From assembly GCA_963736975.1 (NCBI GenBank), contig CAVTQY010000001.1, forward strand, positions 3,038,001 to 3,102,000: 64,000 bases of DNA. Direction: 5' to 3'. Made by a program: the position numbers and the translations under genes. Every line of letters starts with the position of its first letter. The stretch's first letter is position 1. Of the stretch, positions 35,984 through 44,843 are shown piece by piece. This DNA is from CAVTQY01 sp963736975. GTDB lineage: Bacteria > Pseudomonadota > Alphaproteobacteria > Acetobacterales > Acetobacteraceae. The notes under the pieces are model-generated. The model was given only the letters and a program-made list of their open reading frames with translations, was not told where the DNA came from and did no database searches.

Positions 35984-37258
35984 TCAGAACCCGGCGGCGG
36001 TGCCGAACAGCCCGCGCAGCACAGCATAGAGCAGACCGCCGATCAGGAACCCAACCAGGGTGCCGTTCACTCGCACGAACTGCAGGTCCTTGCCGACGCG
36101 CAGCTCCAGCTTGCCACTGATGGTCTCGGCATCCCAGTTGCCCACCACCGCGGCGATGAAGTCGGCAAGCCGCTCTTGTGCCGCCGGCAACAGGCTGTGC
36201 ACCACGCGTTCGGCAGCGAGCTGCACCCGCGCCCGCGCCGCCGGATCGCTTTCCAGCATCGCCCCCAGATTATCCAGCGCCGCTTCGATGATCGTCATCG
36301 TGCGTCCGTTCGGTTGTGCCGCATCGGCTTCCACCGTTCGGCGCAATCGGGCCCAGACGTCCCAGAACCAGGCGAGCACCGTCTCATGTCCGACGACACG
36401 GCGCATCGCCCGGCCAATCTCGGCCGCGCGGGCGGGATCGGTTTCCATGCGCTCGATCTCGCCGCGTACCCATTCGTCGAAGGCGGCGCGCAGCTCGGAG
36501 CCATCGGGGCTCATTTTGTCCAGCTCGGCATTGACCGCGGTCAGCACCCGCCGGGCGATCGAGGCGCCCAGCGCCCATCCGACCAGCCGGCCGCCTTGTT
36601 CGCGCACCCGGTCCTCGATCACCACGCGCAGGACCTGCTCTTTGTCCGCCAGCAGTGTTTTCAACTGGCCAAGGACGAAGCCGAACACCTCCTGGTGGCG
36701 ACCGCCCTCCACCAGCCCATGCAGGGCACGGGCCACCACCTGGCCGGCACCCGGACCGCCCACAAGACGGGGCACGACATGTGCGATCAGCCGGCGGGCA
36801 CGGCCGTCCTCGAGCGAGGTCAACAGACGCGGCAACATCGCCGCGATCGCCTGGGCTGTCGGGCGGGCAGACACGGGATCGGAGAAGAAGCGGTGCAGTA
36901 TCCCCGGAAGGTCGAGCCGGGCGAGCACGCCGCTGACCTCCTCGTCGGTGAAGACGTGGGTCGCGACGAACCGCCCGAGGGCGCGGCCGAGGCGCTCCTT
37001 CTGCGCCGGAATTATCGCGGTGTGCGGGATCGGCAGCCCGAGCGGATGGCGAAACAGCGCGGTGACCGCGAACCAATCGGCGATGCCGCCGATCAGTCCG
37101 GCCTTGGCGGCGGATTGCAACAGCTCGCCAGGCCAGCCGGGCGGCAGCGCATAGCTCGCCACCATCAGCGCAGCCATCAGGATCAGAAGCGCGGTGGCGA
37201 TCGCCTTGTGGCGGTGCAGCGCCTGCCGCAGCTCGGCGTCGGGATCGGGCCGGTTCAT
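35984..37258 (-). CDS. DUF445 (YjiN-like) membrane protein
   Basis: A 424-residue DUF445 protein with two terminal TM segments (IATALLILMAALMVASYALP and GTLVGFLIGGLLYAVLRGLF) and a long helical middle. Diagnostic segments are AAKAGLIGGIADWFAVTALFRHPLGLPIPHTAII, split here as GGIADWFAVTALFRHPLG and IPHTAIIPAQKERLG. The function of the family is not defined; it is proposed to be an inner-membrane protein. Start ATG at 37258. Confidence 0.9.
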   Translation of the reverse strand: MNRPDPDAELRQALHRHKAIATALLILMAALMVASYALPPGWPGELLQSAAKAGLIGGIADWFAVTALFRHPLGLPIPHTAIIPAQKERLGRALGRFVATHVFTDEEVSGVLARLDLPGILHRFFSDPVSARPTAQAIAAMLPRLLTSLEDGRARRLIAHVVPRLVGGPGAGQVVARALHGLVEGGRHQEVFGFVLGQLKTLLADKEQVLRVVIEDRVREQGGRLVGWALGASIARRVLTAVNAELDKMSPDGSELRAAFDEWVRGEIERMETDPARAAEIGRAMRRVVGHETVLAWFWDVWARLRRTVEADAAQPNGRTMTIIEAALDNLGAMLESDPAARARVQLAAERVVHSLLPAAQERLADFIAAVVGNWDAETISGKLELRVGKDLQFVRVNGTLVGFLIGGLLYAVLRGLFGTAAGF

Positions 37259-37371
37259 GGAAGGCTTCCATATGGGGGCCGGGCACCCGGACAGGAGCCT
37301 CGGTTTCGCTTGCCAATGACCGCGGCGTAGGCCCATCCTCGACACGCCCGGCTAAACCGACAAGGCTCGCG

Positions 37372-37540
37372 ATGGGCACTCGCCCAAGCCGACGCCAGTA
37401 CCGACGCTTCAGCCCGCCGCCCGAGCGCCGGCTGGTCGGAAAGCGCCCCCCGACGCTCGGCCCCCCGTGTGCTGGCGTGGATTTTCGCGGCCTTCGTGGT
37501 CGCCTTGCTCGTCGTCGGAATGCATTTGTTGTATCGCTAA
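37372..37540 (+). CDS. Possible small membrane protein (apparent frameshift)
   Basis: From the ATG at 37372 a basic segment (MGTRPSRRQYRRFSPPPERR) is followed, in the next frame, by a hydrophobic helix (VLAWIFAAFVVALLVVGMHL) ending LLYR and TAA at 37538-37540. The two parts would join if a C-run near 37446-37464 had one wrong base, giving about 56 residues with a basic N-terminus and one TM segment. The same kind of indel occurs in other genes here. No family is recognised. Confidence 0.3.
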
Positions 37541-37588
37541 GGTCGTTTTTGCTGGCTTCGCTCTCGATTCTGTGCACAACACGCAGGA

Positions 37589-38233
37589 ATGCGACGCGTG
37601 CTCTGGCTCCTGCTCCTGCTCTCCGCTACACCAGCCCTCGCACACTCCGCACCTTACCAGCCAGCAAGCTGCGCACGGGCGATCACAACCGCTCAGCGGG
37701 TGCGTGCGCTTCCCTCCGGTCTTCTCGACGCGGTGGCCGTGGTGGAAAGCGGCCGGCGCGACGCGCGTACCGGGGCGGTTACGCCCTGGCCCTGGACCAT
37801 CAATGTGGAAGGTCAGGGCTTCTTCTTCGCCAGCAAAGCGGCTGCCGTTACGGCCGTGCACGAGCTGCAAGCGGCCGGCCTCCATTCGATCGATGTCGGC
37901 TGCTTGCAGATCAACCTGATGTATCATCCGACGGCGTTCACCAGCTTGGAGCAGGCGTTCGACCCGATGGCCAATGCGCGCTACGCCGCCTCCTTCCTGA
38001 CCGTGCTTTACGAGCGCAGCCAGGACTGGTCGAAGGCCGTGGCGGATTATCACAGCCAGACCCCCACGATCGGCGCGAGCTACAAGACCAAGGTGCTCGC
38101 CCATTGGCATCCGCCCGCGGGCACCGTCAGGCGCTATGCCGACTTCCTGCCCCGCGCCGCGGTATATCGGGACTTCCGCTCCGGCGCCTATGCCGACTTT
38201 GCCGGCGCACCGGATCAGCCAAGCAGCCGCTGA
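37589..38233 (+). CDS. Secreted lytic transglycosylase (SLT domain)
   Basis: A 214-residue protein with an N-terminal signal peptide (RRVLWLLLLLSATPALA). The SLT fold shows the catalytic Glu in VAVVESGRRDA, then SIDVGCLQINLMYHP, FDPMANARYAASFLTVLYERS and a final W-K-AVADYHS segment. It would cleave peptidoglycan in the periplasm, for cell-wall turnover or assembly of an envelope-spanning machine. It stands alone; its end overlaps the convergent FAD oxidoreductase by 19 bases. Confidence 0.86.
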   Translation: MRRVLWLLLLLSATPALAHSAPYQPASCARAITTAQRVRALPSGLLDAVAVVESGRRDARTGAVTPWPWTINVEGQGFFFASKAAAVTAVHELQAAGLHSIDVGCLQINLMYHPTAFTSLEQAFDPMANARYAASFLTVLYERSQDWSKAVADYHSQTPTIGASYKTKVLAHWHPPAGTVRRYADFLPRAAVYRDFRSGAYADFAGAPDQPSSR

Positions 38234-39429
38234 AGCGGCACGGCCGGGTCGGCCAGCAGCACGGGATCGACCGGCTTTCGGGACTTGATGAGCGCGGTGC
38301 CGGCGCGGATCTCCCGCGGCGCGTCTGCCGCGCTGACGCCGACGAGCGCGTCATCCTCCGCGAGGTGCACGGCGACAAAGCTCGGCGGCTTGTTGACCCG
38401 CACCACCGTCCGCGCCGCATCTCCGGGCAAACCCGCCACCTGCAGATTGACGCCGTGCTGATCGGTCCAGAACCAGGGGATGTCGTCGTAGGGCGTGGCG
38501 TCGCCGCACATCGCCCGGCCGACGGCGATGCCATGGTTCTGCGCGTGCTTCCAGGACTCCAGGCGCAGGCGCCGGCCGTAGAACGGATGGAGGAACGCGG
38601 TCACGTCGCCTGCGGCGTAGATGTCCGGCTCGCTGGTACGCCCCAGCTCGTCCACCGCGATGCCTCCCTCCGCGGCAATCCCGGCCGGCACGGCAAGCTC
38701 CAGATTGCGCTCCATCCCGATGCCGGCGACCACGAGGTCCGCATCGAAACGCTCGCCACCGCGGCACAGCACGCGCGCCGAACCGTCCGCGCCGTGCTCG
38801 ACTGCCTCGACCGTCATATTGAAATGCAGGTCCACCCCGGCCGCCCGATGCAGGCCGACGACAAAGTCCGCCACCTCCGGAGAGACGCAGCGTCCCAGGG
38901 CGACCGGCGCGGTTTCCAGCACGGTGACGGCGCAGCCGCACGCCCGGGCGGACGAGGCGATTTCGAGTCCGATCACGCCGGCGCCGACACAGACGACACG
39001 CCGTGCCGCGCGCAGTCGCTCGCGGAGAGAACGCGCATCCGCCAGCGTGCGCAACAGGTGGACATGCTCAGCCCCGGGAACAGAGAGGCCGCGAGCCCGC
39101 CCGCCGGTGACAAGCAAAAGCCTGTCGTAGGGAAGGCTGCGTCCGTCCGCGAGCGCCAGCCGGTGTGCCCGCGCGTCGATGGCGGCGACGCGGGTTTCCA
39201 GGATCAGCTCGATGCCCTGTTCGGCGTAGCGACGTTCGTCGTGGAAGAACAGGATCGGCGGCTCGGGATCCTGAGTCAGCATCCTTTTAGAGAGCGGCGG
39301 ACGTTCGTACGGACGCCAGGGCTCCTCGCCCACCAGCAGGATGCGGCCGGCAAACCCCGCCTGACGCATCGCCATGGCGGCCCACGCCCCGGCTTGGCCG
39401 GCGCCGACGATCACATGCGTGGCATTCAT
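38215..39429 (-). CDS. FAD/NAD(P)-dependent ferredoxin-type reductase
   Basis: A 404-residue pyridine nucleotide-disulphide-fold oxidoreductase of the rubredoxin/ferredoxin reductase group. FAD-binding HVIVGAGQAGAWAAMAMRQ at the N-terminus, PYERPPLSKRML, NAD-binding VVCVGAGVIGLEIASSA near residue 145, the second FAD motif DIYAAGDVTAF and a C-terminal reductase domain (PWFWTDQHGVNLQVAG). It passes electrons from NAD(P)H to a ferredoxin or rubredoxin, typically for a P450 or dioxygenase, none of which is adjacent. A 900-codon plus-strand frame over this gene is its antisense shadow. Confidence 0.9.
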   Translation of the reverse strand: MNATHVIVGAGQAGAWAAMAMRQAGFAGRILLVGEEPWRPYERPPLSKRMLTQDPEPPILFFHDERRYAEQGIELILETRVAAIDARAHRLALADGRSLPYDRLLLVTGGRARGLSVPGAEHVHLLRTLADARSLRERLRAARRVVCVGAGVIGLEIASSARACGCAVTVLETAPVALGRCVSPEVADFVVGLHRAAGVDLHFNMTVEAVEHGADGSARVLCRGGERFDADLVVAGIGMERNLELAVPAGIAAEGGIAVDELGRTSEPDIYAAGDVTAFLHPFYGRRLRLESWKHAQNHGIAVGRAMCGDATPYDDIPWFWTDQHGVNLQVAGLPGDAARTVVRVNKPPSFVAVHLAEDDALVGVSAADAPREIRAGTALIKSRKPVDPVLLADPAVPLQRLLG

Positions 39430-39485
39430 CGACCAATGCTACGTCTTGCCGACGCGGTGTCCAGGCTGAGCGAGCACCGATTGCC

Positions 39486-39620
39486 TAGCCAGGCCCGCGC
39501 GACCCTCCTGCGCTACCCGCGCGCCGAGACCGCCGCGCATTGGATCACTACAGGCATGCACGAGAACCTTGACCTCGCGATGAAGCAGGCTTTGCGCGAG
39601 ATGATCGCGTTGATCACGCG
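39486..39620 (+). pseudogene. Acetamidase/formamidase remnant
   Basis: About 40 residues (AETAAHWITTGMHENLDLA, MKQALREMIALIT) resemble the C-terminal third of FmdA/AmdA-type amidases. The frame has no valid upstream part and runs into IS5 transposase sequence, so the gene is a fragment that probably was broken by the insertion. Confidence 0.45.
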
Positions 39621-39660
39621 CGGAATGCAGCCAGACGGCGCACTTGGTCCAGTTCTTCGA

Positions 39661-40158
39661 CAGCACGACAGCGCGCGCGCACGTCTCGGCTGCCGGAGCA
39701 AAAGGGGGCAGCAGCGCCAGGCGTTCGGCCGCTCGCGCGGCGGCTTCTCGACCACAATCCACCTCAAGACCGATCTCGACGGCAACCCTCTCGATTTCCA
39801 TCTGACGGGTGGCGAGGTCAGCGACAGCAGAGAGTTCGAGACGTCGCTCGACATCGGTCCTGACATCCGCCCGCGCATCGCGATGACGGACAAGGGATGT
39901 GACAGCCAAGCCAACCGGGCGGCGGCACTCGCGCGCGGCATCACACCGGTTATCCCGCGCCGCGAAAACTCCAAGCAGAGAGGGAGGTTTTTCCCGAAAC
40001 GCCTCTATAAACTCCGGGCGCGCATCGAACAGACGATTGGCAAGCTCAAGCGATTCAAACGCGTTGCCATGCGCTGCGAGAAGACCGACATCAGCTACTC
40101 AGCCATCGTCAGTTTCGCCTGCGGGCTGATGTTGGTTAAATCCGTCCACACGGCCTAG
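39661..40158 (+). pseudogene. IS5-family transposase, 5'-truncated
   Basis: About 165 residues of the C-terminal catalytic region: QHDSARARLG, RSRGGFSTTIHLKTDLDGNP, DFHLTGGEVSDS, AMTDKGCDSQANR (second catalytic Asp), FFPKRLYKLRARIEQTIGKL (Glu) and LMLVKSVHTA at the end. The N-terminal part and the first catalytic Asp are missing. It abuts the amidase remnant. Confidence 0.8.
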
Positions 40159-40171
40159 TACAAACTTACAT

Positions 40172-40825
40172 TTAACCTCTGGTGCGCAGGGCCTGTGCGA
40201 GATTGACCCGAGCCACCGTTTCGAACGCCCGCGAAATGCGCAGGGAGTAGAAGAGCTGTTTGCGCTGGGCCAGGGCTGAGAGGAATTTTTTCGATTGCCG
40301 CTGCCAGTCGCGTGCGGGGATAAAATCGCTCTCGGCCCGAAGGCCCGCCGTATTGCTTTGGAACCGGTAGTAGGCTGCGCCGATCGACACCAGGTCAAGA
40401 TCGAGCAGCCAATGCGTGATCGCGTTGCAATGGCCGTTGGCCAGCTCGCCGGCGGCGTGGCGGCCGGTAGCCTCGATCGCCTCGGCGACCTGAGCGATGT
40501 CGCGGCGCGGCAATCGGGCGGCGAGACCCGCATGGCGTCGCCACAGCGCGGCGGAAGCCGTTTCGTTATCGCTCCGGCGCGGATCGTAAATGGCGTCGTG
40601 ATAGACGATGGCAGCGGCGATCAGCCGCTTGGCGGCGGGTTTCGCGAAACGCCCGCCGCGCGACAGCCGACGGTGCTGTACCCAGAGATCCGCGAGATGA
40701 TCCAGGCCATGGTAATGGCGGCCCGACGCGCTCATGCGCCGGCGCACGTTTAGCCGCACCGCAGCGCGGAGCGGAACATGACGAAACAATTCGTCGAGCG
40801 CGAGAGATCGGCGTTGCGACTGCAT
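40172..40825 (-). CDS. HD-domain metal-dependent hydrolase-like protein
   Basis: A 217-residue helical protein. It has an HYHGLDHLADLW motif and, about 35 residues on, IVYHDAIYDPRRSDNETASA, the His/HD ligands of the HD superfamily as arranged in small predicted HD phosphohydrolases. DLDLVSIGAAYYRFQ and VRAESDFIPARDW-like text follows, as in these proteins (some are misnamed after an NMDA receptor subunit). The nucleotide substrate is unknown. The end lies 13 bases from the IS5 fragment. Confidence 0.7.
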   Translation of the reverse strand: MQSQRRSLALDELFRHVPLRAAVRLNVRRRMSASGRHYHGLDHLADLWVQHRRLSRGGRFAKPAAKRLIAAAIVYHDAIYDPRRSDNETASAALWRRHAGLAARLPRRDIAQVAEAIEATGRHAAGELANGHCNAITHWLLDLDLVSIGAAYYRFQSNTAGLRAESDFIPARDWQRQSKKFLSALAQRKQLFYSLRISRAFETVARVNLAQALRTRG

Positions 40826-40970
40826 CAGCCGACCGAACTGCTAAGCATCCGAGCCATCTGCCCACGATCGCGGAGGTCGATCGGAAAGGCAATGAATTTC
40901 GTCGGGAACCAAGTGACCGGGGTCACAGCGGAGGCGATTCACGCTTCTCCGTTACCGGATAGTAGGATGA

Positions 40971-42312
40971 GTGGTGTCCACCGGCAGTGACGACCTGTTC
41001 GGTCCGGCGACGCGGCCGGAAACGTCCGAGGAGACGCCGGCCGGCGCGCGGCCACTGGCCGACCGGCTGCGCCCGCGAAGCTTGGACGACGTGGTGGGTC
41101 AGGATCACCTGGTGGGCCCCGAGGGCGCGCTGACCCGGATGCTGGCGCGGGGCTCGCTCGCGTCCCTGATTCTGTGGGGTCCTCCGGGCACAGGCAAGAC
41201 GACGATCGCGCGTTTGCTGGCGGCACGCGCCGGCGTCGCTTTCGTGCAGCTTTCGGCGGTCTTCTCGGGGGTGGCCGATCTCAAGCGTGCGTTCGAGGAA
41301 GCCGCCCGACGCCGCCGCGCCGGCCAGGGGACATTGCTGTTCGTTGACGAAATCCATCGCTTCAACCGCGCGCAGCAGGACGGGTTCCTGCCGGTGGTGG
41401 AAGACGGCACCATCACGCTGATCGGCGCCACCACCGAGAACCCATCCTTCGCCCTGAACGGCGCCTTGCTGTCGCGTTGCCAGGTGCTGGTGCTGCGCCG
41501 GCTCGATGACGCGGCGCTGGAGGCATTGCTGGAGCGCGCCGAGGCGGCACTCGGGCGGACGCTGCCGGTGACCGCGGAGGCGCGCGCCACGTTGCGGGCC
41601 ATGGCCGACGGAGACGGGCGCTATCTGTTCAACATGGCCGAGCAGATCGCCGCCCTTCCGGCCGACGCACCGGTGCTGGACCCGGCCGCTCTGGCAGATC
41701 TGCTCGCACGTCGCGCGGCGCTGTACCGATAAGGATCGCGAGGAGCACTACAACCTGATCTCGGCGCTGCACAAATCCCTGCGCGGCTCGGATCCGGACG
41801 CGGCGCTCTACTGGTTCGCGCGCATGCTGGCCGGCGGCGAGGACCCGCGCTACATTGCCCGCCGCCTGACGCGCTTTGCCGCGGAGGATGTCGGTATGGC
41901 CGATCCTGCCGCGCTTGCGCAGGCCCTGGCGGCCTGGGAGACCTACGAGCGGCTGGGCAGTCCCGAAGGCGAACTGGCGATCGCGCAACTGGTGGTCTAT
42001 CTCGGTACCGCGCCGAAATCGAACGCCGTTTATGCGGCGTTCTCGGCGGCACGCGGCGCGGCGAAAGCAACCGGCAGCCTGATGCCGCCGGCGCATATAC
42101 TCAACGCACCGACGCGGTTGATGAAAGACCTCGGCTATGGCGCCGGCTATGCGTACGACCATGCGGAGGAGGAGGCGTTCTCGGGGCAGAACTACTTCCC
42201 CGATGGGATGGCGCGGCACAGTTTTTATCAGCCGAGCCAACGCGGATTCGAACGCGAGGTCGCCAAGCGCCTCGAATACTGGTCCAGGCTGCGCGCGGAA
42301 CGGAACAGATGA
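40971..42312 (+). CDS. rarA: Replication-associated recombination protein RarA/MgsA (apparent frameshift)
   Basis: AAA+ ATPase acting at stalled replication forks. Walker A is WGPPGTGKTTIARLLA, Walker B LLFVDEIHRFNRAQQD, sensor 1 IGATTENPSF. The C-terminal part has AEDVGMADPAALAQALAA, LVVYLGTAPKSNAVYAAF and PDGMARHSFYQPSQRGFE. Frame 1 ends at 41732; removing one C from TACCGATAAG (41725-41726) reads YDKDREEHYNLIS, the conserved linker, and yields 446 residues. The start is GTG at 40971 or 40974. Probably an intact gene with a sequencing indel. Confidence 0.87.
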
Positions 42313-42328
42313 CGACCCCAGCGCGCCT

Positions 42329-42786
42329 TCACCTGCTTGCCGCGCGCGCGCCTCGAATTGGGAAAAGCAACAGGGCGGCTGCAAGACCTAGGACTCCGCC
42401 GAGCAGCGTCTCCCACGCACGCGCGGCAAGCAAGAACGCCGAGTGTTCGCCTGCCACGGCCATTGTAACGATCAGCGTGAACGCCCAGGCGCCGCAGGCG
42501 ATGTCATACCGTTCGGGCAGCGCCATAGCGTAGATCCGATATCGCGAGCGCCGCGGCCGACCAGATGAGCAATAGCATGTCCGCCGCAAGCGGCAGGCAC
42601 GCCAAGCCGAGCGGAACGCCGAACGCAGTACCCACGCTGCGACGACGCACTCGATCCGTGCGAAATGTCCGACAGTGTTCCCAGCATCGCGGCGATGCCG
42701 TAGGCGTCACTAGGCGGAGGCCTTTGATGCGACGATGGGTGGCGGGATCGACCCGCTCCAGCCACGCCAGCGATGAGGACACCAGC

Positions 42787-42788
<2 letters not shown>
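42329..42788 (-). pseudogene. FUSC-family membrane protein pseudogene
   Basis: Fragments in three frames: LERVDPATHRRIKGLRLVT then AYGIAAMLGTLSDISHG (one base short), then GTAFGVPLGLACLPLAADM, then ALPERYDIACGAWAFTLIV and GGVLGLAAALLLFPIRGA to a stop at 42329. Together they cover only about 150 residues of a family usually over 300 long. Several shifts plus missing segments point to real decay, not one error. It is divergent from, and overlaps the start of, the SDR gene. Confidence 0.55.
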
Positions 42789-43488
<700 letters not shown>

Positions 43489-43566
43489 GGGGCGGACTGT
43501 CGCGCGATGCGTTCATGCCCGGACGAGGTATGAGTCGCGCATCGCCTACAGGACGCGACAGAGTCA

Positions 43567-43687
43567 TTATACCAGCTCGGCGATTTTGCGTATCTCGCCC
43601 AGCAGGTAATCGGATAGCGACATGCCCGCCAGCGCGGCACGCGATTTGAGGCGCCTGTGCAGCGTCCGGTACATTGCGGATCTGAAT
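43567..43687 (-). pseudogene. FitA/VapB-like antitoxin remnant
   Basis: On the minus strand IQIRNVPDA-like sequence shifts one base into LHRRLKSRAALAGMSLSDYL and LGEIRKIAEL, the ribbon-helix-helix start of FitA/VapB antitoxins. A stop is then created by GGTATAA, which resembles the tip of the neighbouring palindromes. The toxin gene is absent. An ATG at 43674 would allow a 35-residue peptide, but the N-terminal strand is lost. Confidence 0.55.
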
Positions 43688-43693
43688 TATGAC

Positions 43694-43750
43694 TTATACC
43701 AGCGGCCCCTTCTTCTGACCGTTCTGACCGAGCCGGGGCCGCTGGTATAA
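43694..43750. repeat. REP-like palindromic unit 1
   Basis: Perfect 16-base arms TTATACCAGCGGCCCC (43694-43709) and GGGGCCGCTGGTATAA (43735-43750) with a 25-base loop. A second unit with the same core follows 43 bases later. Such strong hairpins act as REP-type elements; the role here is not known. Confidence 0.8.
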
Positions 43751-43793
43751 GAGTCTTGGTTTCGCGCGCGGCCGCCCCACCAACCCCGCGCGC

Positions 43794-43847
43794 AATACCA
43801 GCGGCCCCGATCGATGATAAGAGTCATCGCTCGAGGCCGCTGGTATT
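43794..43847. repeat. REP-like palindromic unit 2
   Basis: Arms AATACCAGCGGCC (43794-43806) and GGCCGCTGGTATT (43835-43847) share the core of unit 1. The loop has its own GATGA..TCATC inverted repeat. It lies 45 bases from the aldolase gene end. Confidence 0.8.
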
Positions 43848-43892
43848 ACATGCCCGCAGAACATGAGGACATGTGCCACGCATGCCGAGCCT

Positions 43893-44696
43893 TCAGCCTC
43901 GCATCCCGCTCCGCGCGAGCAGGTCCCGCAGCCACGCCATCTTCGCCTCCGCCCCGGCAACGATATAACTCTGATCCGTTCCGGAGCCGAGATACCGCGC
44001 GCCCATCGCCAGGTATCGCGCCATGTCATCCTGGTTGTTGATGCCGCCCATGCCCATCGTCTTGCCGTGCGCGCGGCAGGCCGCGCCGACCTTCTCGTAG
44101 GCCTTGATCACCCGCGGATGATCCACCTGGCCGGAAATACCCATCTCGGCGGTCAGGTCGAAGGTGCCGATCAGCAGTACATCCACACCTTCTACGGCGG
44201 CGATGGCATCGGCGTTCTCGATCGCCCGCGGGCTCTCCAGCATCACGATCGTCAGCACCTCCCGGTTGATTGCTGTCTGAGCCTCGGCCACGTGCGGCGG
44301 GCGGAAGCGATAGACCGGCGGCGGGCCGCCCCAACTGCGTTTGCCATCCGGCGGATAATGGAATGCTGCGGCGGCGGCGCGCGCCTGCTCGGCCGTATCG
44401 ACGTGCGGCACCGTGATGCCGAGCGCACCGTTGTCCAACAGACGCGTCGCCTCGTCGAGCGCGCCGGCGCAGACGCGCACGACTGGCGTTACGCCCGCCG
44501 GCAACGCCGCCATGCAGAGCTGCGTCGCCTCCTGCACGCTGAAAGCGCCGTGCTCCATGTCGATGAACAGGATGTCGTGACCGGTCGAGGCGGCGATCAG
44601 TGGCGCTGCCACACTACGCAAATGATGCACGCCGAAGCTGATCACGACGCCGCCTGCCTGCAACTTGCGCTTCGCATGGTTCTGGATCAGTTCCAT
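43893..44696 (-). CDS. HpcH/HpaI-family aldolase
   Basis: A 267-residue class II pyruvate-type aldolase. Conserved parts are FIDMEHGAFSV (catalytic region), PVVRVCAGALDEATRLLDNGALGITVPHVDT, IVMLESPRAIENADAIAAVEGVDVLLIGTFDLTAEMG, and ACRAHGKTMGMGG. Relatives cleave 2-keto-3-deoxy acids or 4-hydroxy-2-oxo acids to pyruvate and an aldehyde. The usual GPNDLS loop reads GTFDLT here. No pathway partner is adjacent, so the substrate is open. Confidence 0.88.
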   Translation of the reverse strand: MELIQNHAKRKLQAGGVVISFGVHHLRSVAAPLIAASTGHDILFIDMEHGAFSVQEATQLCMAALPAGVTPVVRVCAGALDEATRLLDNGALGITVPHVDTAEQARAAAAAFHYPPDGKRSWGGPPPVYRFRPPHVAEAQTAINREVLTIVMLESPRAIENADAIAAVEGVDVLLIGTFDLTAEMGISGQVDHPRVIKAYEKVGAACRAHGKTMGMGGINNQDDMARYLAMGARYLGSGTDQSYIVAGAEAKMAWLRDLLARSGMRG

Positions 44697-44843
44697 TCGT
44701 GTCCTCCCTTCCTTTATGCCTGTCTTTCATTCGGGCATTGCGCCAGCGGCGGCAAGCTCGCCTGCTCGCGTGGCGCTTTTTTGACGGAACCGGCAGCCCT
44801 GGGGCATGGTTGCAGTTACGTGGAAAGCCATGCGGGGGTGGCG

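Larger units (their letters stand above)
43489..43892. other. Intergenic stretch with remnants and palindromes
   Basis: About 400 bases between the SDR gene and the aldolase gene. It contains an antitoxin remnant (43567-43687) and two palindromic REP-like units (43694-43750, 43794-43847). No intact gene is visible. Confidence 0.7.

Noticed and set aside
37372..39600. A plus-strand frame of over 700 codons across the transglycosylase and FAD reductase genes
   Set aside because: It covers the transglycosylase in another frame and the antisense strand of the FAD reductase, is Arg/Pro/Ala-rich, and has no domain until it enters the amidase and IS5 remnants.
43863..44843. N-terminal extension of the cyclopropane synthase
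   Set aside because: It is antisense to the aldolase gene and Arg/His-rich; the synthase fold starts at 44844.
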